Of a stretch of DNA of 64,000 bases, positions 1 through 8,772 are shown in pieces. Origin of the DNA: an uncultured Alphaproteobacteria bacterium (GTDB taxonomy: Bacteria > Pseudomonadota > Alphaproteobacteria > HIMB59 > GCA-002718135); the NCBI GenBank assembly GCA_902612805.1, contig CACMEY010000002.1:1-64000 (forward strand), in the 5' to 3' direction. The notes beneath the pieces are model-generated. The model ran no database searches and had not been told where the DNA came from. It saw only the letters and a list, made by a program, of their open reading frames with translations. Each line of letters begins with the position of its first letter. Within the stretch, counting starts at the first letter, position 1. The translations under genes were made by a program, and so were the position numbers.

Positions 1-97
1 TTTCTTTTTTATCTAAAGATAAGATTGCATTCTGACATGAAAAAATAAATAAGAAAAATAAATATAGTGATATTTTACTTATAAAGCTGAAACTCAT
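1..97 (-). CDS. N-terminus of a lipoprotein, probably BamB-like (cut by window edge)
   Basis: An open frame on the minus strand starts at an ATG at 97 and runs off the left edge, giving 32 visible codons. The first 21 residues form a lipoprotein signal: a short polar start, a hydrophobic run, then Cys21 after FIFS, a plausible lipobox. The start overlaps the end of the upstream TPR-like gene by 23 bp in another frame, as is common for coupled genes in this window. In alphaproteobacteria the gene after a YfgM-like protein is usually the outer-membrane assembly lipoprotein BamB, so BamB is the inferred identity. Nothing of its beta-propeller is visible, so the name rests on context and signal only. 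Confidence 0.5.
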   Translation of the reverse strand, partial: MSFSFISKISLYLFFLFIFSCQNAILSLDKKE

Positions 98-740
98 GTA
101 TTTTTTTTACTCTTTCTTTTATAGAAGCAGAGACTGAATTTGAATTAAATATTTCATTATATTTATCCAATGCTTTTGAATTATTCTTATACTCAGATTT
201 ATTTATATCAATTTCTGACACTATAAATAAATATTCTAATTCTTTTTTAATTGAAAAATAACCTTCAAACTCCTCACTAATATTATTTAAATACATTGAT
301 ATATCATTTAAATAATTATTTGTATTTTCTTCATATGTTGCATTTATCATCGTATAAGCAGCATTTGCAGCAATAGAGGATTTATATAGAGAGTCTAAAT
401 TTGATGAATTGACTAATTCTTTGTATAATTCGTTAGATAAATTATAATTTTTATTTTTATTATTTTTTTGAATTAATTTTAATTTAGATAAAACTGAAAA
501 AATATTTTCATCACTAATTAAGTTTTCTAAATTACTTAAATTTTCTTGATTATCTTGGATAATATCAAAAAAAGTTACACTAGTTTTTTTAATATCCTGA
601 ATTTTAAAATAATTATATAATTGAAAACCTACAAATAGAATTAGTAAGACTATTAATGAAATTATTAATTGTATATAGTTTGTAAAGATAAAATTTTGAA
701 TCTTTTTATACAAGCTATAATTTTTATTTTTTTCATTCAT
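75..740 (-). CDS. YfgM-like single-pass membrane protein with TPR-like region
   Basis: This 221-residue protein has a charged N-terminus, one membrane segment at about residues 22-44, and a long helical, Asn/Lys/Glu-rich periplasmic part. That layout matches the YfgM/TPR-like family, inner-membrane proteins linked to periplasmic chaperones and the outer-membrane assembly pathway. The helical repeats are too degenerate for me to mark individual TPR units. Its start overlaps the end of the thioredoxin-fold gene by 8 bp, and its own end overlaps a lipoprotein start, so the three genes look like one leftward operon. The family call is moderate because sequence conservation is low. Confidence 0.55.
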   Translation of the reverse strand: MNEKNKNYSLYKKIQNFIFTNYIQLIISLIVLLILFVGFQLYNYFKIQDIKKTSVTFFDIIQDNQENLSNLENLISDENIFSVLSKLKLIQKNNKNKNYNLSNELYKELVNSSNLDSLYKSSIAANAAYTMINATYEENTNNYLNDISMYLNNISEEFEGYFSIKKELEYLFIVSEIDINKSEYKNNSKALDKYNEIFNSNSVSASIKERVKKIHEFQLYK

Positions 741-1293
741 ATGATTTCCACTTAATAGAACATCCGATACTATTTATTTGAATAGAAGGACCTACTCCTT
801 CATTTTTAATTTTAAGCATCGCATTAAAAAGATCTCTTTCAATATTAGAATTATCATTTGAATTCATTACCCCTGAATCTATTCTTCCTCTATATTTTAA
901 TTTCAAATTTTTATCAAAACCAAAAAAATCTGGGGTACAAACAGCATTATAATTTTTTGCTATTTCTTGAGTTTCATCATAAAGGTATGGAAAATTAAAT
1001 TTATATTTCTGTGAGAATATTTTCATATTATCAAATGAATCATCTGGATAATTAATTACATCATTAGACATAATTGCAATTGTATTAATAGAATGTTCAA
1101 ATAAATCATCTGCATCTTTCTTCAATCTACTTGCTATAGCTTTAACATAAGGACAATGATTACACATGAAAACAATAACCGTGCCATTTGTTCCTTTTGC
1201 ACTCTCCAGAGAAATCATTTTGTTATCAATATTCTTAAGAATAAATGACGGTGCTAACACATCTAAATTGTCATTTGGGGCATTTACAGGCAT
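733..1293 (-). CDS. thioredoxin-family redoxin with CNHC active site
   Basis: The 186-residue product has a thioredoxin/AhpC-TSA fold pattern: strand, then a CNHC pair at residues 44-47 followed by PYVKA, and a later cis-Pro type segment near CTPDFFGF. It matches the cytosolic thioredoxin-family proteins often annotated as redoxin or peroxiredoxin-like. The CxxC suggests disulfide exchange rather than one-Cys peroxidase chemistry. There is no signal peptide. It is the first gene of a leftward operon with the YfgM-like gene, which it overlaps by 8 bp, and is divergent from the DUF2794 gene with only 24 bp between starts. Its substrate is unknown. Confidence 0.75.
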   Translation of the reverse strand: MPVNAPNDNLDVLAPSFILKNIDNKMISLESAKGTNGTVIVFMCNHCPYVKAIASRLKKDADDLFEHSINTIAIMSNDVINYPDDSFDNMKIFSQKYKFNFPYLYDETQEIAKNYNAVCTPDFFGFDKNLKLKYRGRIDSGVMNSNDNSNIERDLFNAMLKIKNEGVGPSIQINSIGCSIKWKSYE

Positions 1294-1317
1294 ATATTTT
1301 TATTATATTCTTAATTT

Positions 1318-1647
1318 ATGGGCTTAGTAACATCTAGTGCTTCAACTAACAATCACAATCTCTACTTTTCTAAAGATGAACTTGCAAAAATATTAAACCT
1401 TTATTCTAAAGGTGTTTCAAGTGGAGAATGGAAAGATTATGCTATTGATTTTAATAAAAATAATGCATTCTTTTACATTTTTAAACATAGCTTAGCTGCA
1501 CCTGAATGTATTTTAAATAAATCATTAGAGATGAAAAAAAGAAAAATCTTTTATAAATTAAAGTCTAAAAATCATGACAAAAAATATGAGAATTTAGATA
1601 CTTTACTCTCTTCATTAAATAGAAAAATTTTTAAAATTTTAGAATAA
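1318..1647 (+). CDS. DUF2794 family protein
   Basis: This 109-residue protein carries the hallmark segment GEWKDYAIDF at about residues 36-45, preceded by LAKILNLYSKGV, which is the core of the alphaproteobacterial DUF2794 family. The family is small, soluble and without an assigned function. The gene stands alone on the plus strand. It starts 24 bp from the divergent redoxin gene and ends 24 bp before the convergent FkbM gene. No ribosome binding site is visible upstream of the ATG, so a very short leader or leaderless message is likely. Confidence 0.8.
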   Translation: MGLVTSSASTNNHNLYFSKDELAKILNLYSKGVSSGEWKDYAIDFNKNNAFFYIFKHSLAAPECILNKSLEMKKRKIFYKLKSKNHDKKYENLDTLLSSLNRKIFKILE

Positions 1648-1671
1648 TTTATTTAATTATTTATAAATATT

Positions 1672-2349
1672 TTAGTGCCATTCATAAAAAAATTTGTCTT
1701 GATAACCTTCCATTTTGATTCTTGCTTTCAGATCTTGAGTTGGTTTAATTAACTCATCAAATTTTCTTTCATGTGTTTCTAAGTATATTTTTCCAATATT
1801 ATTTAGAACATTATTGTCTAACATATGATTGATTAGTGCAATTTCATAACCTTCTATATCTATTTTTATAAATTCTACATAAAGATTTAATGATTGAAGA
1901 AATTCTGAAAAATTTATTTCTCTTATTTCTTCAAAAATTTTATTTGATACATTAGGCTTGTTATAAAGCAAACTGCTTGCTTGAGATAAATCTTCATTAA
2001 TTGAAGATGATTTTTTATGATGATAAAGTTTACTTTTTTGATTTATTATTCCTGCTGCAAGTTTATGGGCCTCAATATTAGAAAATTTATTTGCAACAAT
2101 TTGAAGTTTATCAAAAGCTTTTGAATTAGGTTCGAATGCAATAACTCTCACACCTCTTCTTGCAATACTTTCTGTTACCATTCCTATGTTAGCACCTAAA
2201 TCAATAATTGTATCATTTTTAGAAAGTTTTTTAAGATGATTTTTAAATTCTTTTGGAAGAACATAATTTTCAAAATAAATTCTTTTAATAAAATAAAATA
2301 AACTAGGTAGATAAGTAATAATTATTTTTTTGATAACTGACCTAAACAT
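1672..2349 (-). CDS. FkbM-family SAM-dependent methyltransferase
   Basis: The 225-residue protein has a class I methyltransferase core: IIDLGANIGMV at about 48-58 (SAM motif I), VIAFEPN (acidic ribose-binding residue) and FIKIDIEGYE, the typical FkbM-family segment. Family members methylate sugars, glycans or other small acceptors; the acceptor here cannot be told. The N-terminus is basic and partly hydrophobic but shows no clear signal peptide. It lies on the far side of the guaA remnant, so it was probably the original downstream neighbour of guaA before the ABC cassette arrived. Confidence 0.8.
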   Translation of the reverse strand: MFRSVIKKIIITYLPSLFYFIKRIYFENYVLPKEFKNHLKKLSKNDTIIDLGANIGMVTESIARRGVRVIAFEPNSKAFDKLQIVANKFSNIEAHKLAAGIINQKSKLYHHKKSSSINEDLSQASSLLYNKPNVSNKIFEEIREINFSEFLQSLNLYVEFIKIDIEGYEIALINHMLDNNVLNNIGKIYLETHERKFDELIKPTQDLKARIKMEGYQDKFFYEWH

Positions 2350-2421
2350 AATTTTGATTTTTTTTTAAAATATTAATTAATATATTTATATAGGTAATTT
2401 TAGAAATTTATTATATTGTAA

Positions 2422-2617
2422 TTATTACAACTCTATAGTTCCAGGAGGTTTTGAAGTAAAATCGTACAAAACTCTGTTAATACCTTTAACATTATTAATT
2501 ATTCGAGAAGATATTTCTTTAAGTTGATTATTTGTAAACATATAAAAATCAGCTGTCATTCCATCCACTGAAGTAATAGCTCTAAGTGAAACAGAGTAAT
2601 TGTATGTTCTTTCATCT
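2422..2617 (-). pseudogene. 3'-terminal fragment of guaA (second copy of a direct repeat)
   Basis: On the minus strand these 65 codons read as the last part of GMP synthase, from [10 protein letters not shown] to PPGTIEL and a stop. Bases 2439-2617 are identical to 5331-5509 inside intact guaA. The last 17 bases before the repeat (2422-2438) still align with the guaA end but differ at four positions, so the tail reads IEL instead of the canonical IEWE. The homology stops abruptly at 2617/2618, six bases from the stop codon of the permease gene. There is no start codon in frame at its 5' end, so it is a non-coding remnant. It lies between the ABC cassette and the FkbM gene. Confidence 0.93.
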
Positions 2618-2623
2618 AGTACT

Positions 2624-3382
2624 TTATTTCCTTATAGCCCATCCTGCAAAAATATTTTCTAGATAAACAACAATATAATATAAAAATATTCCCATAACAG
2701 CTAATGTAATCAAAACTGCAAACATTAATGGATAATCAGCACTAATTTTTCCACTATCAAATAAATGACCTAATCCCTTTCCATGTGGCTCAATAATCTC
2801 CATTAAATTAGTTCCAATAAAAGCAAGGGTTGTTGATACTTTGAGTGCTCCAAAAAATTCAGGTAATGTTTTTGGTAAAGCAATTTTGTAAAAAATCTCA
2901 AATTTATTTGCACCTAAGGATAAAAGTATGTCTTCATATTCTCTTTCCAAAGTTGACAATCCAATCGAAATTGAAACACAAATGGGGAAAAATGAAATAA
3001 GAATTACAATTATAATAGTATTCATATTGTGCATACCAACAAATATTAATGCAATTACTGGAACTACTGTTGCTTTAGGAATAGCATTAAAACCAACAAG
3101 AATAGGATATAAACCTATTCTAATAGTTTTTGAAAACCCCATCAAAATACCCAAACTTAATCCTATCAAAACAGATAATATTAATCCTACAACAGTTCTC
3201 CAAAAAGTTTCCCAACCGTAGATTAAAAAGAGATGTTTAAATTTCCAAAATGCTGGCCATAAATCTGAAGGGGAAGCCATTTTATAATTTGGCCAATTAT
3301 TATACCAAACCAATAATTCCCATAACAAACAAAAAATTATAAGGCTAAATAAAGGTATAATAAAATTATTGATTCTAATCAT
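2624..3382 (-). CDS. NitT/TauT-type ABC transporter permease
   Basis: The 252-residue protein has about six hydrophobic segments and the binding-protein-dependent permease signature around [22 protein letters not shown], the EAA loop that contacts the ATPase. It belongs to the SsuC/TauC/ThiX group that imports sulfonates, nitrate or pyrimidine-type compounds. Its start overlaps the ATPase gene by 8 bp, indicating one operon with binding protein and ATPase. Its stop codon is six bases from the guaA remnant junction, so the cassette ends exactly with this gene. The substrate is not decidable from the sequence. Confidence 0.88.
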   Translation of the reverse strand: MIRINNFIIPLFSLIIFCLLWELLVWYNNWPNYKMASPSDLWPAFWKFKHLFLIYGWETFWRTVVGLILSVLIGLSLGILMGFSKTIRIGLYPILVGFNAIPKATVVPVIALIFVGMHNMNTIIIVILISFFPICVSISIGLSTLEREYEDILLSLGANKFEIFYKIALPKTLPEFFGALKVSTTLAFIGTNLMEIIEPHGKGLGHLFDSGKISADYPLMFAVLITLAVMGIFLYYIVVYLENIFAGWAIRK

Positions 3383-4148
3383 TTTTATTCTGAGCTATTT
3401 CGATTTGATTTCTAAGTGTTGCAAGTAATTTTGATACTTCTGATGAATATAAATCAGAGATTTTTTTTTCTTCATTAAAATTAGTTTTAACGTCGTATTG
3501 TAATGAAGCTGGTCTTCCGGATAAAACAATTACTTGATCAGCTAAATAAACAGCTTCTCTTAAATCATGAGTTATTAAAATACATGTGAAGTCTCTTTCT
3601 TTTTTTAATTTGTGCATAACATCCCACAAATCTTCTTTTGTAAATGCATCTAGAGCAGCAAAAGGCTCATCTAAAATTAAGACCTCTGGACTATGAACTA
3701 AAGATCTACAAAGTGAAACTCTTTGTTTCATCCCGCCAGATAATTCAGATGGTAAATTATTTTCAAATTCTCCTAATCCCACTAACTTAAGCAGATCTAA
3801 TGCATTCGATCTCTTTTGATTATAAGTCATATTTTTTGATACTATCTCAAGTGGAAGAATTATATTTTTAATTACATTTCTCCATTCTAACAAAACTGGA
3901 TTTTGAAAAGCCATTCCTACAGTAGAAAGTGGGGATGTAATTTTTTTATTTGAAATAAAAATACTGCCTTGAGTTGGTTTAATTAATCCACTGACTAATC
4001 TAGTTATTGTAGATTTTCCACAACCTGAAGGTCCAACTATAGCAGTAAAACCTTTTCTTTTAATTGATAGGGAAAGATCCTTTAAAACAGGAAGCATACC
4101 TTGTTTAGTTTCATATTGATGAGAAACCTTTTCAATATTGATATGCAT
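3375..4148 (-). CDS. NitT/TauT-type ABC transporter ATP-binding protein
   Basis: This 257-residue nucleotide-binding subunit shows Walker A GPSGCGKST at about 39-47, a Q-loop (AFQNPVL), the ABC signature LSGGMKQR, Walker B VLILDEPFAALD and the switch histidine in LITHDLREA. Such subunits power uptake with the adjacent SsuC-like permease. A perfect 11-bp stem-loop sits between it and the upstream binding-protein gene. Sequence features fit the SsuB/TauB/ThiZ group. It is part of the cassette bounded by the guaA repeats. Confidence 0.9.
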   Translation of the reverse strand: MHINIEKVSHQYETKQGMLPVLKDLSLSIKRKGFTAIVGPSGCGKSTITRLVSGLIKPTQGSIFISNKKITSPLSTVGMAFQNPVLLEWRNVIKNIILPLEIVSKNMTYNQKRSNALDLLKLVGLGEFENNLPSELSGGMKQRVSLCRSLVHSPEVLILDEPFAALDAFTKEDLWDVMHKLKKERDFTCILITHDLREAVYLADQVIVLSGRPASLQYDVKTNFNEEKKISDLYSSEVSKLLATLRNQIEIAQNKND

Positions 4149-4163
4149 AAGTTATGATTAGTA

Positions 4164-4190
4164 TATGGGGTAGAAATAGTCTACCCCATA
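4164..4190 (-). other. intergenic stem-loop after the binding-protein gene
   Basis: A perfect 11-bp inverted repeat (TATGGGGTAGA and its complement) encloses a 5-base loop. It lies between the binding-protein stop and the ATPase start within one operon. No U-tract follows it in the leftward direction, so it is more likely a 3'-end stabiliser or processing site that raises binding-protein mRNA over the downstream genes than a full terminator. Confidence 0.75.
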
Positions 4191-4198
4191 AAAAAATA

Positions 4199-5176
4199 TT
4201 AAGGTAAATATTTATCGGTAAAAAATGATGAAATCTCTGGATCAGATGAGAATTCATATGTTTCTGCTAACTGTCCTAAAGCTTTTTCCATTCTTGCAAT
4301 GTCAATATTACCCATACCGTTTTCTTTTACGTAATCGGTATTAACATTTCCTTCTATTGCTAGTATCAATCTTCTTGTCTCTAAAGCTAAATCAGCAGCT
4401 GGATTTCGCTCAACCATGCTCTTCACGGCTTCTTCTGGATTTTTCATAGCATCAGTCCATCCTTTAGATACAGCTTTTAAAAAACCTTTAACTATTTCAG
4501 GATTTGCATCCGCATAATCAGTGTTAACTATTATGGCATTACCATATAATTCTAATCCATAGTTTGCCATCAACATAATTGATATATCATCCTCAGGAAC
4601 ACCAAGACGAACTAAATTTAAAAACATTGAAAATGAAAACCCTGTTATAGCATCAACGTTTTTTTCAGCTAACATCGGTTCTCTTGTTGGAAAACCTACT
4701 GGCTCCACTGTTATATTATCAACATTAATATTATTTGCAGAAGCAAATGGTGGGAATTGTGCCCATGCACCATCAGGTGGTGGCGCACCAAGAATTTTTC
4801 CCTCTAAATCAGATGGAGTTGTAATACCAAGACTTTTTCTTCCAGCAATTGCAAATGGAGGTTTATCATAAACCATCATAACTGCCATAACTGGCGCTCC
4901 AGGATTTTGATCTAAGAATTTGATTAAACTGTTTATATCTGCAAAGCCAATAGGAAAAGCTCCTGTTGCAACTTTTGGAATAGCATCTAAGGATCCTTTA
5001 CCCGCAGATATTTCTACTTCTAAATTTTCTTCACCAAAATATCCCTTATCTATTGCATAGAAATAAGGTGCACTTGGTCCTTCAAATTTCCAATCTAAAG
5101 CAAAAGATATTTTAGTATTTGCAAAACTATTGAAAGATAAGAGAACTGAAGTAATAAATATTAAAAATATTTTCAT
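4199..5176 (-). CDS. NitT/TauT-type (NMT1/SsuA-like) substrate-binding protein
   Basis: The 325-residue protein has a Sec signal peptide (about residues 1-19, cleaved near SFA) and an NMT1/SsuA-type periplasmic binding fold with ALDWKFEGPSAPYFYAIDKGYF at its mature N-terminus. Relatives bind sulfonates, pyrimidine thiamine precursors, nitrate or other small compounds. A strong ribosome binding site (AGGAGGT) precedes the ATG, partly paired in a weak 6-bp stem (5189-5194 with 5201-5206). I saw no TPP-riboswitch element in the 137-bp leader, so a thiamine role has no support from regulation. It is the first gene of the leftward cassette. Confidence 0.88.
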   Translation of the reverse strand: MKIFLIFITSVLLSFNSFANTKISFALDWKFEGPSAPYFYAIDKGYFGEENLEVEISAGKGSLDAIPKVATGAFPIGFADINSLIKFLDQNPGAPVMAVMMVYDKPPFAIAGRKSLGITTPSDLEGKILGAPPPDGAWAQFPPFASANNINVDNITVEPVGFPTREPMLAEKNVDAITGFSFSMFLNLVRLGVPEDDISIMLMANYGLELYGNAIIVNTDYADANPEIVKGFLKAVSKGWTDAMKNPEEAVKSMVERNPAADLALETRRLILAIEGNVNTDYVKENGMGNIDIARMEKALGQLAETYEFSSDPEISSFFTDKYLP

Positions 5177-5313
5177 TTGATTATACCTCCTAAATTAAAT
5201 TTTAGGTTAGTTTAAATGTGTTTTTTTAATAATACGATATAGGCAATTTAGTAATTCTTAAAATGCATACATAAATCTTAAATTTAAAAATATAATAATT
5301 TCAATTATTTATA

Positions 5314-6867
5314 TTATTCCCACTCAATGGTTCCAGGAGGTTTTGAAGTAAAATCGTACAAAACTCTGTTAATACCTTTAACATTATTAATTATTCGAGA
5401 AGATATTTCTTTAAGTTGATTATTTGTAAACATATAAAAATCAGCTGTCATTCCATCCACTGAAGTAATAGCTCTAAGTGAAACAGAGTAATTGTATGTT
5501 CTTTCATCTCCCATAACACCTACAGATTTTACTGGTAAAAGAACAACAAAAGCTTGCCATATTTTATTATAAAGATTTTTCTCTTTTAGATAATCAATGA
5601 AAATATGATCTGCTTCTTGAAGAATTAAGATCTTTTTTTTATCAACTACCCCAGGTATTCGGATTGCTAAACCTGGGCCTGGAAAAGGATGCCTTAAAAG
5701 TAAATGTTTATCTATTTTTAATTGCCTTCCAACATTTCTTACCTCATCTTTAAATAATTCTCTTAATGGCTCAACAATTTTTAATTTCATTTTTTTTGGT
5801 AAACCCCCAACATTATGGTGACTTTTGATTTTAGCTGTTGGACCTCCAAAAAATGGAATACTTTCTATAATATCAGGGTAAAGAGTCCCCTGCCCTAAAT
5901 AATCTACATTTGATATTTTTTTAGCTGCTTTATCAAAAACTTCTATAAATGTTTTGCCAATTATCTTTCTTTTTTTCTCAGGATCAGAAACGTTTTTTAA
6001 TTTTTTTAAAAAAATATTAGAAGCATTTATTTTAATAAAGTTTTTTCCAAATTTTTTAGAAAATATTTTTGACACTTCGTTAGCTTCATTTTTTCTTAAA
6101 AGACCATGATCAACGAAAATACAATAAAGATTTTTGTTAACAGCCTTACTTAACAAGTATGCAGTAACAGTGGAATCTACACCTCCGGATAAACCACAAA
6201 TTATTTTTTTATTATTAATTACATTTTTTAATTCTGATAATTTATTTTCAATAAATTTTTGAATTTCGAATTTATTTTTTATATTTACAATATTAAAAAC
6301 AAAATTATTAATTATTTTTAGACCAAAATCCGTATGGTAGACCTCAGGATGAAATTGAAGGCAGTAAATTTTATTTTTATAGTTTTCAATAGATGAAATA
6401 ATTTTGTTATTAGATAAAGACGTTATTGAAAAAAGTTTAGGTATTTTATTAATATTATCTCCGTGAGACATCCATACTTTGAATTTTAGTTTGTTAATTC
6501 CTTTAAATAAAAGTGATTTTTTCTTAATATTTATAATTGTGTGACCATACTCTCTATGCGTTGAACGTTTTACTACACCTTTCAAATTTTTGGTTACTAA
6601 TTGCATACCATAGCAAATTGCTAAAACTGGTTTTTTCATTTTTAAAATTTCTTGATTTAATTTTGGGGCATTTTTGTCGAGTACTGATCTAGGTCCTCCA
6701 GATAATATAAATGCCGATGGTTTGATTTCATTTAAAATTTTTTTCGTAATTTTATTAAAAGGATAGACAAGACAAAAGACTTCTAACTCTCTTATTCTTC
6801 TCGCTATTAATTGTGTGTATTGAGATCCATAATCTACAATTAAAATAGTTTCTAATTTACTCTTCAT
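5314..6867 (-). CDS. guaA: GMP synthase (glutamine-hydrolysing)
   Basis: The 517-residue enzyme converts XMP to GMP with glutamine and ATP. The N-terminal glutaminase has the nucleophile Cys85 in AICYGMQ and the catalytic FHPEV. The synthetase half has the P-loop GLSGGVDST, and the C-terminal dimerisation domain ends in the canonical PPGTIEWE. Full length is normal. It overlaps rlmE by 11 bp upstream. Its last roughly 180 bp are repeated perfectly at 2439-2617, beyond the ABC cassette. The intact canonical end lies here, so this is the working copy. Confidence 0.97.
   Translation of the reverse strand: MKSKLETILIVDYGSQYTQLIARRIRELEVFCLVYPFNKITKKILNEIKPSAFILSGGPRSVLDKNAPKLNQEILKMKKPVLAICYGMQLVTKNLKGVVKRSTHREYGHTIINIKKKSLLFKGINKLKFKVWMSHGDNINKIPKLFSITSLSNNKIISSIENYKNKIYCLQFHPEVYHTDFGLKIINNFVFNIVNIKNKFEIQKFIENKLSELKNVINNKKIICGLSGGVDSTVTAYLLSKAVNKNLYCIFVDHGLLRKNEANEVSKIFSKKFGKNFIKINASNIFLKKLKNVSDPEKKRKIIGKTFIEVFDKAAKKISNVDYLGQGTLYPDIIESIPFFGGPTAKIKSHHNVGGLPKKMKLKIVEPLRELFKDEVRNVGRQLKIDKHLLLRHPFPGPGLAIRIPGVVDKKKILILQEADHIFIDYLKEKNLYNKIWQAFVVLLPVKSVGVMGDERTYNYSVSLRAITSVDGMTADFYMFTNNQLKEISSRIINNVKGINRVLYDFTSKPPGTIEWE
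5331..5509. repeat. 179-bp direct repeat, copy inside guaA (partner 2439-2617)
   Basis: These bases are identical to 2439-2617, in the same orientation and offset by 2892 bp. The repeat covers the last coding part of guaA, including all synonymous positions. The two copies bracket exactly one three-gene ABC transporter operon. Perfect identity in such an AT-rich genome implies a recent event or ongoing gene conversion. Confidence 0.97.
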
Positions 6868-7456
6868 GCAATCTAAATCCTCTTGATATTATAAATATTT
6901 CACTTGATTCTTGTCTTGATGATTTTGGCTTAAAATACTCAACTTTATCAAAAATTTTTTTAAGCATCTTTATAATTTCCTTTTCTTCCTCTCCCTTCCA
7001 AATTTTGAATATAAATGATCCTTCTTTTTTTAATATTATTTCTAATCTGTCTATAACTTCATATATTAATTGACTTATCCTGAGATGATCTGTTGATTGA
7101 TGACCAGTTGTATTAGGAGCTACATCTGATAAAACCAAATCAAATTTATTTTTTAAATTAGTAAAATTATATTTTAAAAAATCCTCTCTATAGAAAGCTA
7201 TACGTTGATTATTCATTTTCATATCTAATAAATCAAAACAGGTTATATTGGTTTTTAAATTATAATTTAAGATGACTTGAGTCCAGCCACCTGGAGAAGA
7301 TCCAAGCTCTAGTATTTCTCTAGAGTGTTCAATTATTTTATATTTTTGCTCAATCTCTTCTAGTTTAAACGCAGCTCGATTTATATACCCTAACTGTTTA
7401 GCTTTCTTTACAAACTGATCATTTTTTTGTCTATTAACCCAGTTTTTTGATTTCAT
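6857..7456 (-). CDS. rlmE: 23S rRNA 2'-O-methyltransferase RlmE (FtsJ)
   Basis: The product (199 residues from the preferred ATG at 7456) methylates U2552 of 23S rRNA late in 50S assembly. It has the SAM motif LELGSSPGGWTQ and the family's K-D-K-E set: Lys in AAFKLEEI, Asp in LSDVAPN, Lys in FIFKIWKG and Glu in SRQESSEIF. The frame stays open to an ATG at 7513, which would add 19 hydrophobic residues. I prefer 7456 because RlmE proteins start near the KNWVNRQ-like segment and because it leaves 69 bp for the divergent promoter. It overlaps guaA by 11 bp. Confidence 0.93.
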   Translation of the reverse strand: MKSKNWVNRQKNDQFVKKAKQLGYINRAAFKLEEIEQKYKIIEHSREILELGSSPGGWTQVILNYNLKTNITCFDLLDMKMNNQRIAFYREDFLKYNFTNLKNKFDLVLSDVAPNTTGHQSTDHLRISQLIYEVIDRLEIILKKEGSFIFKIWKGEEEKEIIKMLKKIFDKVEYFKPKSSRQESSEIFIISRGFRLHEE

Positions 7457-7525
7457 AAAAGATAATAAAGTTAACAAAAAATTGTTTTTTAGTAACTTTA
7501 ATATATATGACATGTACGATATTTA

Positions 7526-8767
7526 ATGAAAAGATCAATATTTATAGCCTTCATAATACTTGCCGCTGTTGTTGGATGGATTGGTTCTGGTCAATTTACA
7601 AATAATGTAGTTGCGCAAGACGATGATACAGATACTAGCACTGTAACAGAAACATCATATTCACAAGATACAAAAAATAAAGATAATAAAGATTTTACAT
7701 TTTCTGTTGAAACAAAGGTATTTACTTCCAGTTTAATTGATCAATCTATTGAATTACAAGGTCAAACTATTCATAATAAAAAAATTGATGTTAAATCTGA
7801 AACATCTGGCAACATAGATAATGTTCAATTTGCAAGAGGAGATAGAGTATCTCAAAATGCTGAAATGATTACAATCTCACTAGAGGATAGAAATGAAAAA
7901 CTTTCTAGTGCAAAAAAAGATTTAGAGAGACTTAATATAGAATTAATTTTAAATGAAAAAAACAGAGATAATCTACTTAGACAAAATGTTGAGAGAATTG
8001 AATTGTATGAAATAGAATATGCATCTGCAAAACAACTTATTGATAAAGGTTTAAGTTCAAAATCAAAATTAAGTTTAGCATCTTTTAATCTTGCCAATGC
8101 TCAAGCGGATAGAGAAGATATTAAAATAAAATTTGAATCTACCTTAGCAAACCTTGAGGCTCAAATTTCAAATGTAAAATCAATTTTAAAGAACATAAAA
8201 CTTGATATAGAAAAAACTACTATCAAGGCACCATTTGATGGAATTATTTCAGAAAAGATGGTTGAGGAAACTGAATTTATCTCAATTGGTACTCCCCTAT
8301 TTACTATAATTGATTTAGACCCTATCAAGATTGAAGGTTATTTATCTGAATTTGATGTAAATAAAGTGAGTGTTGGCACTAAAGCTTTAATTGAAGATAG
8401 TAATGGTATTAAAAAAAATGGAATAATATCTTTTATTTCTCCATCAGCCGAAACTAGTACTAGAACATTCGAAATTACGATTGAAGCTGATAACAAAGAT
8501 CTCTCTTATAAAAGTGGCATAACAACTAAAATTATTATCAAAGGTTCAGAACTTAAAGCTCACAAAATACCACCTTCTATACTAACATTATTAGACGATG
8601 GGACCGTAGGTGTTAAAGCTGTAGATAATGATAATAAGGTTACATTCTATCCAACCAAAACAATTAAGGATACAATAGATGGCATGTGGGTTTCTGGATT
8701 ACCCGAGAAAGTAAATTTAATTGTAAGTGGTCAAGAATATATAAGTATTGGTGAAACAATAAACTAA
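7526..8767 (+). CDS. RND efflux periplasmic adaptor (HlyD/AcrA family)
   Basis: The 413-residue protein has an N-terminal membrane anchor or signal (about 1-20), a lipoyl-like half motif (VKSETSGNIDNVQFARGDRV), a long coiled-coil hairpin at about 110-220, and the returning lipoyl segment TIKAPFDGIISEKMVEE, followed by beta-barrel domains. This is the architecture of membrane-fusion proteins that join an RND pump to an outer-membrane channel. The pump gene follows after 5 bp. No TolC-like channel is in the window. The exported substrate is unknown. Confidence 0.9.
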   Translation: MKRSIFIAFIILAAVVGWIGSGQFTNNVVAQDDDTDTSTVTETSYSQDTKNKDNKDFTFSVETKVFTSSLIDQSIELQGQTIHNKKIDVKSETSGNIDNVQFARGDRVSQNAEMITISLEDRNEKLSSAKKDLERLNIELILNEKNRDNLLRQNVERIELYEIEYASAKQLIDKGLSSKSKLSLASFNLANAQADREDIKIKFESTLANLEAQISNVKSILKNIKLDIEKTTIKAPFDGIISEKMVEETEFISIGTPLFTIIDLDPIKIEGYLSEFDVNKVSVGTKALIEDSNGIKKNGIISFISPSAETSTRTFEITIEADNKDLSYKSGITTKIIIKGSELKAHKIPPSILTLLDDGTVGVKAVDNDNKVTFYPTKTIKDTIDGMWVSGLPEKVNLIVSGQEYISIGETIN

Positions 8768-8772
8768 TCTAA

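Noticed and set aside
2422..2617. Second guaA fragment as a functional small gene
   Set aside because: There is no start codon in frame at its 5' end and an in-frame stop lies just upstream; the end is also decayed.
2928..3221. Plus-strand open frame inside the permease gene
   Set aside because: It is the complement of a clearly conserved ABC permease and has no recognisable features.
5177..5313. Thiamine (TPP) or other riboswitch before the NMT1-like binding-protein gene
   Set aside because: I found no TPP-type conserved boxes; only a weak 6-bp stem next to the ribosome site.
2422..5509. Cassette called as an integrase-driven genomic island
   Set aside because: No integrase, excisionase or tRNA-type att site is present; only the repeat structure is certain.
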